Source: Psoroptes ovis
Lineage: Eukaryota > Arthropoda > Arachnida > Sarcoptiformes > Psoroptidae
Length of the DNA stretch: 64,000 nt
Direction of reading: 5' to 3'
Assembly: GCA_002943765.1 (NCBI GenBank)
Contig: PQWQ01000020.1
Coordinates: 186,001 to 250,000, forward strand
Translations under genes and position numbers: made by a program
Notes under the pieces: generated by a model
The model's input: only the letters and a program-made list of their open reading frames with translations
What the model was told of the DNA's origin: nothing
The model's database searches: none
In this document: one piece after another, positions 49,321 through 61,297 of the stretch
Layout: every line of letters begins with the position of its first letter
Position numbering within the stretch: position 1 is the first letter of the stretch

Positions 49321-50290
49321 TTAATTTGATTTTAATAAAAAACGTAATTCAATGATATGACGTAGTAATGATGCATCAATTTCTTGTACAATATCACCAG
49401 ATAAAGTCAATTCATCGGATGATTTTGATATTTGTTGATCTATGAAATCAAGAAATGAATACGTTCCACCGCCGATACCGAAATAATGTGATTTACTTGC
49501 AACGAGCACTTTTCCATTGGCAGGTTTCAGGTTTCTTTTGAATAAATTCAATAATTTTTCATAATTATTTTCATTATAAATTGTTTCAGCTGTCATTATT
49601 AGATTGAATTTTATTCGATTCGTTTGAAACGATTCATCAACATTGGACCAATCACCATAAATGAATTTAAAATTCGAGTTGAATTGTTCAAGATCGACAT
49701 TCGGAATGTTGTTGATCAGCAATGTTGGTATGGTAAAAAATTTCAATACATGTTCATTATAATCTTGTAAATATATACGAAATTTTCGATTAGAATTTCG
49801 GAATTTTTCCATTAAATAAAGCGATAAAAGCCCGGAACCACAGCCTAACTGTTGAATTGAATTGAAAAGAATGTAATTATTCATCAAAATACGAAAAGTT
49901 CAAAACACTTACATCACATATTGTCAATTCATTTGAATCATCATCATCATTCATGAGGTTTTTGAAAAATTGCTGTTGATCTTGTTCGAAAAAATCAATC
50001 AAATCGAATAGACCTTCCCATATTTTGAATCCACCTTCATATTCATCAGGTATTACATCGACATTATTATTTAACCATGAATTAAGCTTGGTTTCATTCG
50101 TTTTTTCTTCAATTAAATCATCAAAATGTTTAGATAATTGATAGCAAATGCTTTCATTCAAACATTTATATTCAAATGTTTTATATTTTTTTCTTTGAAA
50201 TATATTTGAATCATTTGAATTATTATTATTCAAGATTTTTCCAATTAATTCGGATAATTGATCAATAGATTCTCCTGAAATAATTGACAT
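49321..50290 (-). CDS. METTL18: Histidine protein methyltransferase 1 homologue
   Basis: SAM-dependent methyltransferase; the human enzyme methylates a histidine of ribosomal protein uL3 (RPL3). Exons 50290-49913 and 49848-49321 join in frame to 301 aa, with the intron falling between the Asp and Leu of the SAM-binding D-LGCGSG motif. Other family features: VIPDEYEGGFKIWEGLFDL before the SAM site, IYLQDYNEHVLKFFTIPTLL (motif II acidic residue), FIYGDWSNV, IMTAETIYN, and the C-terminal KVLVASKSHYFGIGGGTYSF. N-terminal Asn and Asp runs are lineage-type insertions. Confidence 0.93.
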
Positions 50291-50422
50291 TTTATTAAAT
50301 GAAAATATTTAAAAATAATTTCAAAATTAAAAAAAAATTCAAAAACAAATACACGTGACAAAGTGTCAATTTTCATAATTCATAAACGACAGGTCGTTTA
50401 AAAATTTGAAAATTGAATTTTT

Positions 50423-50938
50423 TCAATTTTTTTTCGTACAACTAACAATTGTACAAACACTAATCACACATATAGCTATCAATATGACGATGGCCAATAT
50501 TAACAGTGATAATTTCATTAATGTTGAACAATTTTCGAAATTTGTTTTCCAACAATAATCATCATTATGATCATAATGATGATCATTATTCGACCAAAGA
50601 CATTGTAGTCCATTCCAATGATAACCCCGCAGACAATGACAATAACGATTATTCAGCTGATTTGACCATGAACATTGAGAATGATATTGATATTGTATGC
50701 AATCATTATCATTATAACATTGTCTTAATGGATATATTAGATTTTGATCACCTAAAGGGATGAAATCATATTGAAAGAAATAAGATCCAAAAAGAATAAT
50801 TAATTCATTTAAACCATATTTACTCAAATAATTTTGTCCATTTACAATCATGATCGATTGTAAGCATGATACAATGATAAGCAATGAACGTTTCATTATC
50901 ATCGACATTTTCATTATTTCAAAATCAGATAATATCAA
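50423..50938 (-). CDS. Small Cys-rich type I membrane protein, 171 aa
   Basis: Single-exon open frame. Signal peptide at about residues 15-34 (MKRSLLIIVSCLQSIMIVNG); Met16 may be the true start. The ectodomain holds a Cys module, CYNDNDCIQYQYHSQCSW then RYCHCLRGYHWNGLQC, with spacing like EB/EGF modules. A second pair, CW..NC, precedes a strong transmembrane segment (LSLLILAIVILIAICVISVC) and a very short cytoplasmic end, SCTKKN. This suggests a cell-surface protein of unknown role, similar in plan to the protein at 25279-26154. Confidence 0.65.
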   Translation of the reverse strand: MILSDFEIMKMSMIMKRSLLIIVSCLQSIMIVNGQNYLSKYGLNELIILFGSYFFQYDFIPLGDQNLIYPLRQCYNDNDCIQYQYHSQCSWSNQLNNRYCHCLRGYHWNGLQCLWSNNDHHYDHNDDYCWKTNFENCSTLMKLSLLILAIVILIAICVISVCTIVSCTKKN

Positions 50939-51794
50939 TTCAATTCAACTGAATTATTCAACTCGATTATTCGATTATCACAAATCATTAATTAATTCGC
51001 CATAATCAATTAACCAAAATATTTAAATTTCCATTGTTTTATGATTTTCATTTGTTTTTCAAACAAAAAAAAAAAAAAAAAACAAATCCATTTAAAAGTT
51101 ACCAGGAGATCTGGTTTTAGAAAAACAAAATCCTAGATACATCCACACAAACACGTCAAATACATTTTATTATTATTATTATTATTATTGGATTGTATTA
51201 GACATTGGACATTTGAATCGAATGAATGTTTTCCACCATTGAATTTAAATCAACAAATCAAATGACGTATACGTGTTAATTTTATTTGATTTATATTTAA
51301 TCATTCATTTATTATTCTAATATTAATCAAATAAACATTTATAATTAATGTTATAAATATAGATTTTTGGAAAATGATGTCAAGATTTATATTTGTATTG
51401 ATATCAACACTTTGTATATATCTGACAAATATTCCCAAAAATAAATATTTAGAGCATCTTTGAATCCATTTCCAAATTATTAATAATGAAACAGATTCGA
51501 AGACATATTAATTGAGGTGAATTCATTCTATATTTCTTCTTATTCGGATTATCTTCTCAAATAAATTTATTTTTTTTCCAATTTTTTTCAAAAAATTGAA
51601 ATGTCAACAGTAATAAATGGCTATTGGCTATATAATTGAAACCGAAATAATGTTTAAAAGTAGTTGATCGATCGAGATATGAGGATTTTCAAAGTGTGTA
51701 TTTTTGAAATTGAAGAAAATTGAATGAATTAAGTTCAAATTCGGAAAATTAAACGACTGTATTTGATTATAGCTGAATAAATACAAGCTTCAAT

Positions 51795-51915
51795 TTTAAA
51801 ATTAATTTTCGTAGTTTTTGAGTTGAATTTCGTAATTGTACAGTTGAAAATTACATTCAAAACTCTGAAAATCAACTTTGAAATTACGAAAATGAATTTC
51901 AAAACCCTGAAATAA
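51795..51915 (-). repeat. Dispersed repeat, copy 2 (reverse of 30722-30830)
   Basis: Read on the minus strand it contains AAAGTTGATTTTCAGAGTTT, GAATGTAATTTTCAA, AATTACGAAATTCAA and AAAAACTACGAAAA, in the same order and spacing as copy 1. It is partly self-complementary (AAATTACGAAAATGAATTTC) and has no coding content. Confidence 0.7.
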
Positions 51916-52442
51916 AACAATTTAAACCCCAGAAAGCAACACACATATTTTTTTCTGGGGTGATAATGAGTAAATGTAAGGCTAAAGTAAAATTCAAAGT
52001 TCAAAATTTTTTCAATTAATTCAAAAATTGTTTATTTATAGAAAATTTTGAACATTTCATTTCATTAAAATTCATTCGAATATGTGTAACGCGTTAATTC
52101 ATTTTTCATCGTCCCAAAAAGCATGAGTATTTCAACATATTAATTCAATAAATGATGATGATTAAAAGTGTGTAACCTGTGTAAATACACGAAATTTGAA
52201 AAAATATAAAAAATGTCATCATTTCTCTCACAGATTTGATTTTTTCGGTTTTGTTTAGTTAGTTTTGGTTTAGTTTTTGGTTTTGATCATATCTAATAAG
52301 ACCATTCAACAACAGTGTTGATATTATTAAATCTTTCAATACCGATTTTGACGATTTTGAAAGTTGCTTGCTTTGAAGATTTTAATGAAATGTATAAATG
52401 TGTTCAATTCAATGTGATAAATGAATAAAATAAAATTAAATG

Positions 52443-52522
52443 TTAGGCTGTCCAAAAAGTTCTTGCCGATTTTTTAATTATTTTCTACGATATAACCGGC
52501 AAATACTTTACGGACAACCTAA
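52443..52522. mobile_element. 80-bp mariner-end foldback element (MITE), copy 2
   Basis: Left end TTAGGCTGTCCAAAAAGTTC; right end reverse-complemented TTAGGTTGTCCGTAAAGTAT; both continue into TTGCCG. Exactly the same length as copy 1, with about 28-bp ends and a short AT-rich centre. TA can be read at each border. Non-autonomous; no transposase nearby. Confidence 0.82.
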
Positions 52523-53045
52523 TGAATAAATAACGATCCAGTTTGTCATTCGTTCATTTTGGTCAAATCAAACCGAAAAAAAATAAGACGAAAATGTATG
52601 GACATTTATTTATTTATTCAGCAAAGATTTCATCAGATTAAAAATGATTATAATAACTTGATTTTCAATGATGAAGAAATGAAATGAATTAAAAATGAAT
52701 TAAACCAAAATTCACCTCTTAAAGAAGAGCCGAAGAAATATATTAAGCATCTTAACCGATTGATATTTATTAATATATTTTATGCTGATGATGATATTTC
52801 TCTATTGCCCAAACACTTATTGAATACTTGATTCACTCTTTTGATTTTTGATTTTTTGATTTTTTCTGGTTAAAATATGAAATGAAATAATATCAATAAT
52901 AAACCATGGATGGTTTCTCAATGAAATCATTTTTATTAATTCAAAGGTTTCTATCAGGGTTTTATTTGGAGATTTTTTGGCATTCATTCGAAAATTTGAT
53001 TTTGATCATTTAATTTAGTTTTTTTTTGTTTCGAATAATAATAAA

Positions 53046-55501
53046 ATGACATCACAACAACCTCCGCCACCGCCGCCGCCACCACCACCACCACCGCCGC
53101 CACCGCCACAATCATCATCATATGAATGGAACAATAATAATAATAATTGTAATAATAAATCGATAATTGATAATAATAAACAGCAGCAACAACAACAACA
53201 ACAATATTATAATCGTACAGAATCGACAAGTGAATTTGATTCATCTAAATTACATAAAATGTTACATTATCAACATCAAAAATCATCATCAAAACAATAC
53301 ATGATGAATGGTGTTGGTGGTGGTAAATATTCGAATAATAATAATAATATCAATTCTAATTGTAATAATAATAATAACAACAACAACAATGAATATAATC
53401 GCCAAAATCGTTCAAAATTATATCATTATTATTATGATTATAATAATCAGCAACAATATACTAAAACGATAAAAAAATCCATTTATCAACAACCGAATCA
53501 TCTTATTTCATCGAATACAAAATATTTAAATGGTTATAATGGTAATTTTGGTATTAATCATAATAATAGCCAAACAATGATTAAACAGATCAAATCAGAT
53601 CAAACAAAATCATTGAATCATCATCATCATCATCATCATCATCAACAACAACAAATGGCAATGTTTGATTATTCGAAAAAATCACGTTGTATATTATTTT
53701 CACAAATTTATTTGATAATACATTTATCGATATCGATTTGTTTATATCAAATAAAATCTGATCAAACATCAATGGTCAATTCATCCACTAATAATAATTA
53801 TATAATTGACATATATTTATTCTATATTCTTGCTTCATCATTAATATATTTTATATTGTTGAGATATTATGCTGTACCACGGCTAAGTGATAATCATACC
53901 TTCAATGAATTGACTGGTTTGTATTGAAATTTAGAATTTGAAGAGCTAAATCTTATTTAAATCCTTTCAAATTGCACTTTCAGAGCAAACACCAATATTG
54001 TTTGGCGCAATCATATTGGGCTTCAGTGAATTGGCAAAATGTTGGATTGAATTAATTGATTGCATCGAAACCGATACGATCATCGTACCGGTGTTGAAAT
54101 TTTGTTATCATATTGCATTTATGCATTTTCTACTTTCACAGGTATATTTGCAAAGACTTGTAATTGGATTTTTGATTTAATTCCCTTTTTGATTTGAATT
54201 AAGATTATTTACAATGATTATATTGGTCTACGTAATATTGCCATTGCACATTTATTATCGACACAAATATCATTATGGCTACTGTCTACTGCTTCAACGC
54301 CATTACAACAAAGGCCAACAACAACAAATAAACATTATTGTAATTATAAATTAGATTTGAAAACATTTAAAATTGTCTGGTTTAATCATAATTATAATAA
54401 TATTATTAATACTAATGATTCATACAATAATGATTTTAATTCGAATCGTATTGATATGTTCAATAATAATACATTATCTACAACAACAACAACAATAAAT
54501 GATCCATTTCAAATTGGTTTATTTATATTGAATAATCAATTTAAATTTTTAACAATATTCATATTGATAACTATGTGGTTTTCAAATAATCAATCAAAAA
54601 TTAATTTTATTCGAGCTAAACTGTCCGAAGAAGAAGTAATACGTTCAGCATATTCATTAGATAAACCGAGTAAATTTTATATGTTTCGTGGTTTTGCTGT
54701 TGGCATTTTATTTTTAATCATTTCCATTCTATCAATCGTTTTCTATGATAATCGTTTATTACAATATTCATCCACTATTTTCATTCAGGTAATTTGAAAT
54801 TCTTAGAAATATGTTTTTCTAATAATTTTTGTTTTTGTTCTACAATCATATAGATTATGATCATTATAATATCATTGACTGGTTTAGTAATACGAAGACA
54901 TCAAATCGATGTTAATGAACCTAAATATCAAATAAATATATTGAAACATCATTTTATTATATTTGTAACACTGTTCATTGTTTATAATGTATCACTGTTG
55001 AATATGATTATAGCAATATTTTTCAATAATTTTAATAAATCATCGAATATCGATGATGATACGATAATCTCATCGACAACATCGGCTACAATGATACAGA
55101 AAAAATTACTTACAGTAATATCTATAATATATTCATTAACATTAATCATTCAAGTTACAATCCAGTCATATTTGCTGAGATTACAAGGCAAAAAATTAAT
55201 TTATATGACACATATATTTTCATTATTAGCCATTGCAAATTTTTCATTATGGATTATTGATATCGCCATGATTATTAGTGAAAAAGATTTATGGCCATTC
55301 GATTTCAATGATGATAATGATGATCAACAACAAAAATTCGTTGGTCATTCAACTTTGAATTATTCAAAAAATATTGATATCACTAATAATAATAATAATA
55401 ATAATTATCAATACATTCGAAATATGATGAATATATTTGTATCGATCAATCGTTATTATAGTTCATTAATATTTTTTCATTTTTGGAAATTGAAAATGTA
55501 G
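53046..55501 (+). CDS. Otopetrin-like proton channel
   Basis: Predicted 753-aa, 12-transmembrane protein. Exons 53046-53916, 53984-54141, 54204-54788 and 54854-55501 join in phase. A roughly 215-residue N-terminus of low complexity (a run of about 15 Pro, then Asn, Gln and His) precedes the first membrane segment (CILFSQIYLIIHLSISICLY). Twelve hydrophobic segments can be counted, the number in otopetrins. The match is strongest at YIGLRNIAIAHLLSTQISLW (otopetrin pattern RLGLMH..ATNLC.WL), at FSLLAIANFSLWIIDIAMI (pattern L..CNISLWI), and at the last segment, IFVSINRYYSSLIFFHFWK (pattern PFSIFYR.HS...L.E.WK). Otopetrins are proton-selective channels in sour taste, balance organs and acid sensing. 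Highly divergent from vertebrate members. Confidence 0.8.
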
Positions 55502-55687
55502 AATAAAATTATTGAAATTATTATGGAAATTGAAATCAAATTATTCCAAAAAATCAAATTATAAATCAATTATTATGAATATAAATATTTTAATATTAAA
55601 TCGATTACTTTCGTATTGAATTAGGCAATTATTTTTAGAATATACGACTCTGAAGCATTCCAATTTTTCTTCATTCATTCGTCGGTC

Positions 55688-57381
55688 ATGGAAATTTTGA
55701 AAATTTTTCTAAATAAAAATCGACATCAACAACAAGAAAAATCATCATCGATTAAATTGACTGAACATGAATATACATTATACATTATGATGACAATATT
55801 CATGTCATATTATTTACCATGGTTAAAGAACATTGTTTCAACACCGAAAATATATTTAGATTATTTCAATGAACGTTTTCATACATTTTGTACGAGTATT
55901 GATTTTGCATTCAAACACAATAATGATCATGATGATCATAATAGTGTAACAAATCGAAAAAAATTCATTATAAATCTATCGAATCGTCATTGTTTTATGA
56001 TTAAACGAAGTTTGATCATTAAAATTGATTCAATCATTAATAATAATAATAGCAAGCAACAATTGCAAGAATTATTAATAGAACTAAATAATGATGGTGA
56101 TTGTTTGACAAAAATTACATTAGAAAATGGAAAAAATTATCGAAACATAATTGAAATATCGAATAAATTGAATTATCAAAAAATGATTATTAAATGTATG
56201 TTGATAATGAAAACAAATAATCAAAATAATAATCAAAATGAATTCATACATTTTTTAACATTGAATGATTATGAAATATCTGGTTATGCTGGTTATCAAA
56301 CAACAATTACAATGAATCAATTGTCATTTAAATTAACATTTCATTGGGAAGTGGACAAGTGGGATTTATGCGAAAATTTCATACAAAAACCTGATGTTTT
56401 ATTGAAATATTTTTCCGGTTATCTGCTATCACTTGGTACATATTTTAATTCATTTTATTCAAATGTTTATTCAGGATTATTGTTGATGAATGATTTATCA
56501 ATACAGCTGCAAGGTAAATCTCATTCAATTTTGATGACTATTTTTAATTCGAAAATTATTATTTTTTCAAAGCTATAAAATGTTTTCCAGAAATCGCCTT
56601 GATAGCTGGATCAAGACAAATATCAAAATTATCGAATGATATCATTACAATTTCACAACAATTCAATCAAATCCTAAATTGCAATCCTAAATCATGTGAC
56701 ATCGTATACAATCTGATCAATGCAATTTTAATCTCCATCGATCATTGTATGAACAATGGTAACAATGATAATACTATTAAATTATTTCAACAATTACTTA
56801 ATGAACCATTCAATCATTTGATACGATTCAGATGTGAGCAAGTATTATTCCACTCATCGAATAGAGAAGACATTCGTCTACATAAATTATTGATCAAAAT
56901 ATTATTCAAATCACTGGTAAAGCAACGAGAAAAATCAGAAGAAATACACGAATATTTGGAAACAATTATTTTGAATTTATTATTCGATATATTTGACCAG
57001 AAACAACAACAACAACAACACCATAAATTACGAAATGATATAATGATTTTGCTGATTAAATATTGTCGAATGAATCGAATATTTTTCGATAAAAATCAAC
57101 AACAACTTGATGACAACAAAAAACAATTGACCGATGAACAACAACAAGGTGATGAACAACAATTCGTTGTTGAAATGAAAAATTGCATTCATCATAGCAA
57201 TAATGACATGATGAATGTTGATACTGAAAAATTTCAACAATTATTATTGAAGCATTGGCCAAATTTTGTCGAAAACAATCGTGAACAATTCGATAGAATC
57301 GTACTGGAGGTGATTAGTCAATTTATTAAGTTCGGCTGTCCATGGCTGAAAGCCAGTGCAGTTGACAAGCACTTGCCTTAA
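55688..57381 (+). CDS. Unrecognised 538-aa protein
   Basis: Exons 55688-56513 and 56591-57381 join in phase. I do not recognise the family. The N-terminus contains a moderately hydrophobic stretch (YIMMTIFMSYYLPWLKNIVS), not a clear membrane span. The middle contains a short conserved-looking block (NDYEISGYAGYQTTITMNQL, then FHWEVDKWDLCENF). The second half is alpha-helical with repeated hydrophobic patterns, Gln/Asn runs and ends CPWLKASAVDKHLP. It starts 187 bp after the otopetrin-like stop on the same strand and converges with CNDP2. Best described as a helical intracellular protein. Confidence 0.7.
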
Positions 57382-57700
57382 GTTACCTTACATCAAGGGT
57401 CGAGTTTTGGATGAAATTGCAAAAAAAATGCATGAATAAAATGAATAAGAACTACATTTTTCCAGGCATATTGTTCATTTGTAATTTGAATTATCAATTT
57501 GAAATACAAAAAATCCGAAAAAATGTCGTATTTTGTAAAATTTTTATCAATTTGTATTTTATTTTATATTTTATATGAATTATTCATTTCAATCGATACA
57601 AATCGAATGATTTCTATTAAAAACTTTGTTAATAAAACACGATTATGGCGACAAATATTCACCGAGATTGTTGATTAAAAAATTTTTGCATGCTCGAAAT
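57382..57700. other. Intergenic between convergent 3' ends
   Basis: About 320 bp between the 538-aa gene and the CNDP2 stop. AT-rich, presumably 3' UTRs. Confidence 0.5.
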
Positions 57701-59376
57701 TCAAACATTTGCAAGTTCAGTGATATATGCAACCATAAGTTTTGTACCTTCAATATAATTTCGACGATCAATTTTTTCATTTTGCGAATGGGCACCATCA
57801 TCGCAAGCACCCATCGGTAATAATAACACGCTTTTATTGGTCACCTCTTCGAACGTTAATGTCACCGGAATTGATCCACCTTCACGTGTCATGTCTGGTT
57901 CAACACCGTAAACTATAAATGGGAATAAACAATAAATCATTATTATAAATCGATGTAAATGTTGATAAATATAATTACCATGTTTAGTTGCTAATTTGCC
58001 GGCGGTAAAATTGGCACCATCTGGCTCCGATACCCATGGACGACCGCCGCTAACCATGTAGGCATTGAATTTATTTGGACTTTTCAATTTTTTGAATTCA
58101 TCATTCAAATAATCAATAACGACTTTTTCAATTTTTTTCGGATCTTGATTCGGCACCAGGCGAATCGAAAATTTTCCATTTACTTTTTTCGGTATTACTG
58201 TTTTTGAACCAGATTCAGAAAATGCACCTTCAATACCATGAATCGATAGCGAAGGGAAACGCCAACGATGTGTTAAGGTTTTAACCTTACAATCATGTAT
58301 CAGACGTTCACATCCAACATCGCTACGAAATGTATCCGTACAAAAATCAATATCACGATACAGTTTCTCTTCATCATCAGTCATCGGTTTAACATCATCC
58401 ATTATGCCTGTGATCAATATATTGCCTTTGGAATCAACAAGACGTGAAAATAGATGAACTAAATCGGTCATTGCTTCATGCACTGATCCACCGTAAACAC
58501 CTGAATGTAAATCTTTCTTGGCGCATTCAATTTCAATACAAAAATATGCTAAACCGCGAAGACCATATGTTAGGCATGGTTTTTTTGTGCCAAGCCAATA
58601 ATTATCACTTATACAAACATAATCAACATCATTGAAAAAATCATCTTTACGTTTGAATAGCAATTCATCTAAACCTTCGGAACCAGATTCTTCCATACCT
58701 TCAAAAACAAACTGTATAAAATTTTGATGAGTATTTTCTAATAGATAAATCTTAATAACATACCTTTAAATTAAGTGGTATTTCAATGCCATTCGATTTG
58801 AACGCTTGAATTGCATGAAGCCATCCAAGTACTGGTCCTTTATCATCCGATGCACCGCGGCCAAATAATTTTCCATCTTTTTCAGTCAAAACAAATGGTT
58901 CAGTGTCCCAACCATCAGATTTTAAAGCAGGCTGAACATCTAGATGGCCATAAATACACAATGTTTTCTTATTAGGATCAGCGCCTAATTTTCCTAATAA
59001 AACCGGTGGTAACGGAGCTTTACGTCCATCGGGAAATATTTGTTCACCAATATCGGCTAATTCTGTTTCGGCACCTTCTTGTTTCAGTAACTTAAGTTAT
59101 AAGAAATATCAAAATAATGATTATCAATCCTTAAAATCATAAATTTGTAAAATCAAACCTTTTCCATCCATTTAATCATTTCAATTGTTTCACCCCTTAA
59201 TTCATAAGAACATGAAACACTTTTGATCGAAACTGCTTCCGATAATCGTTTGATATATGTTTCAGCATTATCATCGATATGTCTATGGGAATTAGAAAAT
59301 TAAATCAAAAATTTGAATCAAAGACAAACGAAATGAATAAATACTTGAATAATTTCTGTAAGTTTTCAGCAGCCAT
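57701..59376 (-). CDS. CNDP2: Cytosolic non-specific dipeptidase
   Basis: Di-metal M20-family peptidase hydrolysing dipeptides such as Cys-Gly and carnosine-like substrates in the cytosol. Exons 59376-59345, 59282-59159, 59090-58764, 58711-57979 and 57912-57701 join in phase to 475 aa, exactly the human length. Metal-site motifs: YGHLDVQPA (His101, with Asp103 behind it), GRGASDDKGP (bridging Asp), VFEGMEESGSEG (catalytic and metal Glu), YVCISDNYWL (Asp) and ACDDGAHSQNEKI (His). The dimerisation lid has HSGVYGGSVHEAMTDL and HGIEGAFSESGSKTVIP. Codon use and length are ordinary; one of the cleanest calls in the window. Confidence 0.97.
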
Positions 59377-59957
59377 TGGTTTTTTAATTTAAAAAATTAA
59401 GTCTTTGAGCAACAAAAGTAAATAAATGCAGGACAGCCGAAGAAATTCAATGAATTTATATACAATTAGATTTGGGAAAATAAGGACAGACGATCGATCG
59501 ATTGATTGAACTTGGCGATGAACAAATTGGATGACACACAATTGATAAAATATACCGAAAAATAAAATGAAGATGTGAGACTTGAATTATTTGATCATAA
59601 ATTGTCATTTATCAATTCAACAATCAATGTACAATACATTAGATACACACTTAATATTAGATAAATTATGTCAATGTAAGACAATGGTGGTGTTTATTTT
59701 TTCAAATTTTGAACAATGAAAAAAATGAACTTGAAGCATCTTGTAGCCGGTTTTTGGTCGGTGCATGCATAGGCTGGTGTTTTCATGCCATGCAATTGAT
59801 TCAATTAAGCCAAAACAATTAATTGTTTTTGTTTTTCAGAAAACTGAATGAAAATTGAATGAATTTCTATTCAAAAAGCATGTATTTGAATTTTTTGAAT
59901 TTTTGAACATTTTTCTTTGATTAAATTTCAAATAAACGAACTAACAAAAAAAAATCA
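59377..59957. other. Intergenic, divergent promoter interval
   Basis: About 580 bp between the CNDP2 start (-) and the secreted-protein start (+). AT-rich, with GATCGATCGATTGATTG at 59493-59508; nothing coding. Confidence 0.5.
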
Positions 59958-60473
59958 ATGTCAATGGCCATTATGTTCACAACATTGACATTTAGCTTGA
60001 TAATCATTAGCATTTTACCAATTTCATTGGCATTGATTTTGCCTCGAATTTTAAGCGAATGTTCAATTTGTTTTACTTATTATGAAGCATATAATTATTT
60101 GACACGTAGCAGCAACAGCAGTATCAGCAAACATTTGAATAAAAATTTAAAAATTAATCCAGAACTAAATCGTTTGTTGCTGTTGAAGAGGATATATGAT
60201 CAATTAACCGAAATCGATCGATCAAATAATTATCGTCGATTTGAATTATGGCTACGATCAATGGAAAATTATTTATCACAAACCATTGATACATGGACGA
60301 AATGTAAAACGTTTTATAAAGATTTAAAAGTGATGAATCAAACATATGAAAATCGATTGAAAGCAATTGGCGAGGGTTTAAAATCCCGATTAAATAACTC
60401 GAGGCAACAACATGACATTGAAAAATTGGCCAAATTGATAAAATTGGTTCAAATGATTCAAGATTTTAATTAA
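59958..60473 (+). CDS. Secreted helical orphan protein, 171 aa
   Basis: Single-exon open frame starting MSMAIMF with a strong signal peptide (residues about 1-28, FSLIIISILPISLALILP). The mature part has three Cys (CSICF and WTKCKTF), two NxS glycosylation sites (SSNSSIS) and further Asn-x-Ser/Thr sites (NQTYEN, NNSRQQ). It is strongly helical with amphipathic repeats (LNRLLLLKRIYDQLTEIDRS, LEKLAKLIKLV-type). No family is recognised. It could be a lineage-specific secreted or salivary-type protein; function unknown. Confidence 0.65.
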   Translation: MSMAIMFTTLTFSLIIISILPISLALILPRILSECSICFTYYEAYNYLTRSSNSSISKHLNKNLKINPELNRLLLLKRIYDQLTEIDRSNNYRRFELWLRSMENYLSQTIDTWTKCKTFYKDLKVMNQTYENRLKAIGEGLKSRLNNSRQQHDIEKLAKLIKLVQMIQDFN

Positions 60474-60792
60474 AATTTCATAGACACAATTTAATAATGC
60501 ACCAAGAAAAATAAATAAATGAAATTTCACAATTTCAATGAACAGAAAACCAATTAAATAAATAAATAATTGAAATACATGACTAGATGTTTTAAAATTC
60601 AATCCCAAATATAATAATTAAGCACCCAATTTCCACAATAAATAAAGGTCTAAAATTTGAAAATAATTACTAAATTAAAAACTAAATTAATTGTCCTAAA
60701 TTTATCCACCCATAGTATTTAAATGTGTTGATCAAAATATTGTGTATATCACAGTCGAAAAATGTCATATTTCAAGTCATAATTGTCATAAA

Positions 60793-61297
60793 TCATTTGT
60801 TGATTGAATCATTTTCAGTCAGCTTTATTTCTTCAAATTTGCCACCATCATTGCCATTTTCAACAACTGCATGGTCATCATTATCTTGTTGATCATCGTC
60901 TTCGTCATCATCAACATATCGTACATCAAATACTGCTGCTCTATTTTCATAACCATTCAATTCGATTAGATTCATTGCTACTGGTGGTGATGATGATGAT
61001 CGATGGCTCGAATTCTTCATTTCAATTGTTTCATTTTCAATGATTGCTTCTTCATTATCATTATCATCAACAATATTTTCATTATTCAATGAATTTGAAT
61101 CTTTCGGTGATATTGGTTCCATTGATTCACTTTGTGGTAGTTTTTTCGCGATTGGTTGTGGATGATGTATGGATGTCGATACAACAATTGCTTGTGATTC
61201 AATATTTGACATTGTTGTCAGTAGATTAAACATTTGTTTTGAATGTACATTTTCTTTGAAACGTTTTCGGGCACGATTTTCTAGATTTTTCAATCTT
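60793..61297 (-). CDS. Last exon of an unrecognised minus-strand gene (partial)
   Basis: The open frame is entered through a good acceptor (TTTACCCTTACAG, AG at 61299-61298) and ends at a stop at 60793. It encodes about 168 residues. The start, RRLKNLENRARKRFKENVHS then KQMFNLLTTM, is a basic amphipathic helix; the rest is acidic and Ser/Asn-rich, with IELNGYENRAAVFDVRYVDD as the only other conserved-looking block. It looks like the cytosolic C-terminus of a larger protein. The upstream exons could not be placed; a His/Arg-rich open frame at 61732-61956 is a weak candidate. Confidence 0.5.

Larger units (their letters stand above)
50939..53045. other. Gene-free interval left of the otopetrin-like gene
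   Basis: About 2.1 kb holding promoters of two divergent genes. It contains an (ATT)n run at about 51169-51190, a dispersed-repeat copy at about 51795-51915 and an 80-bp mariner-end element at 52443-52522. No supportable gene. Confidence 0.55.
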
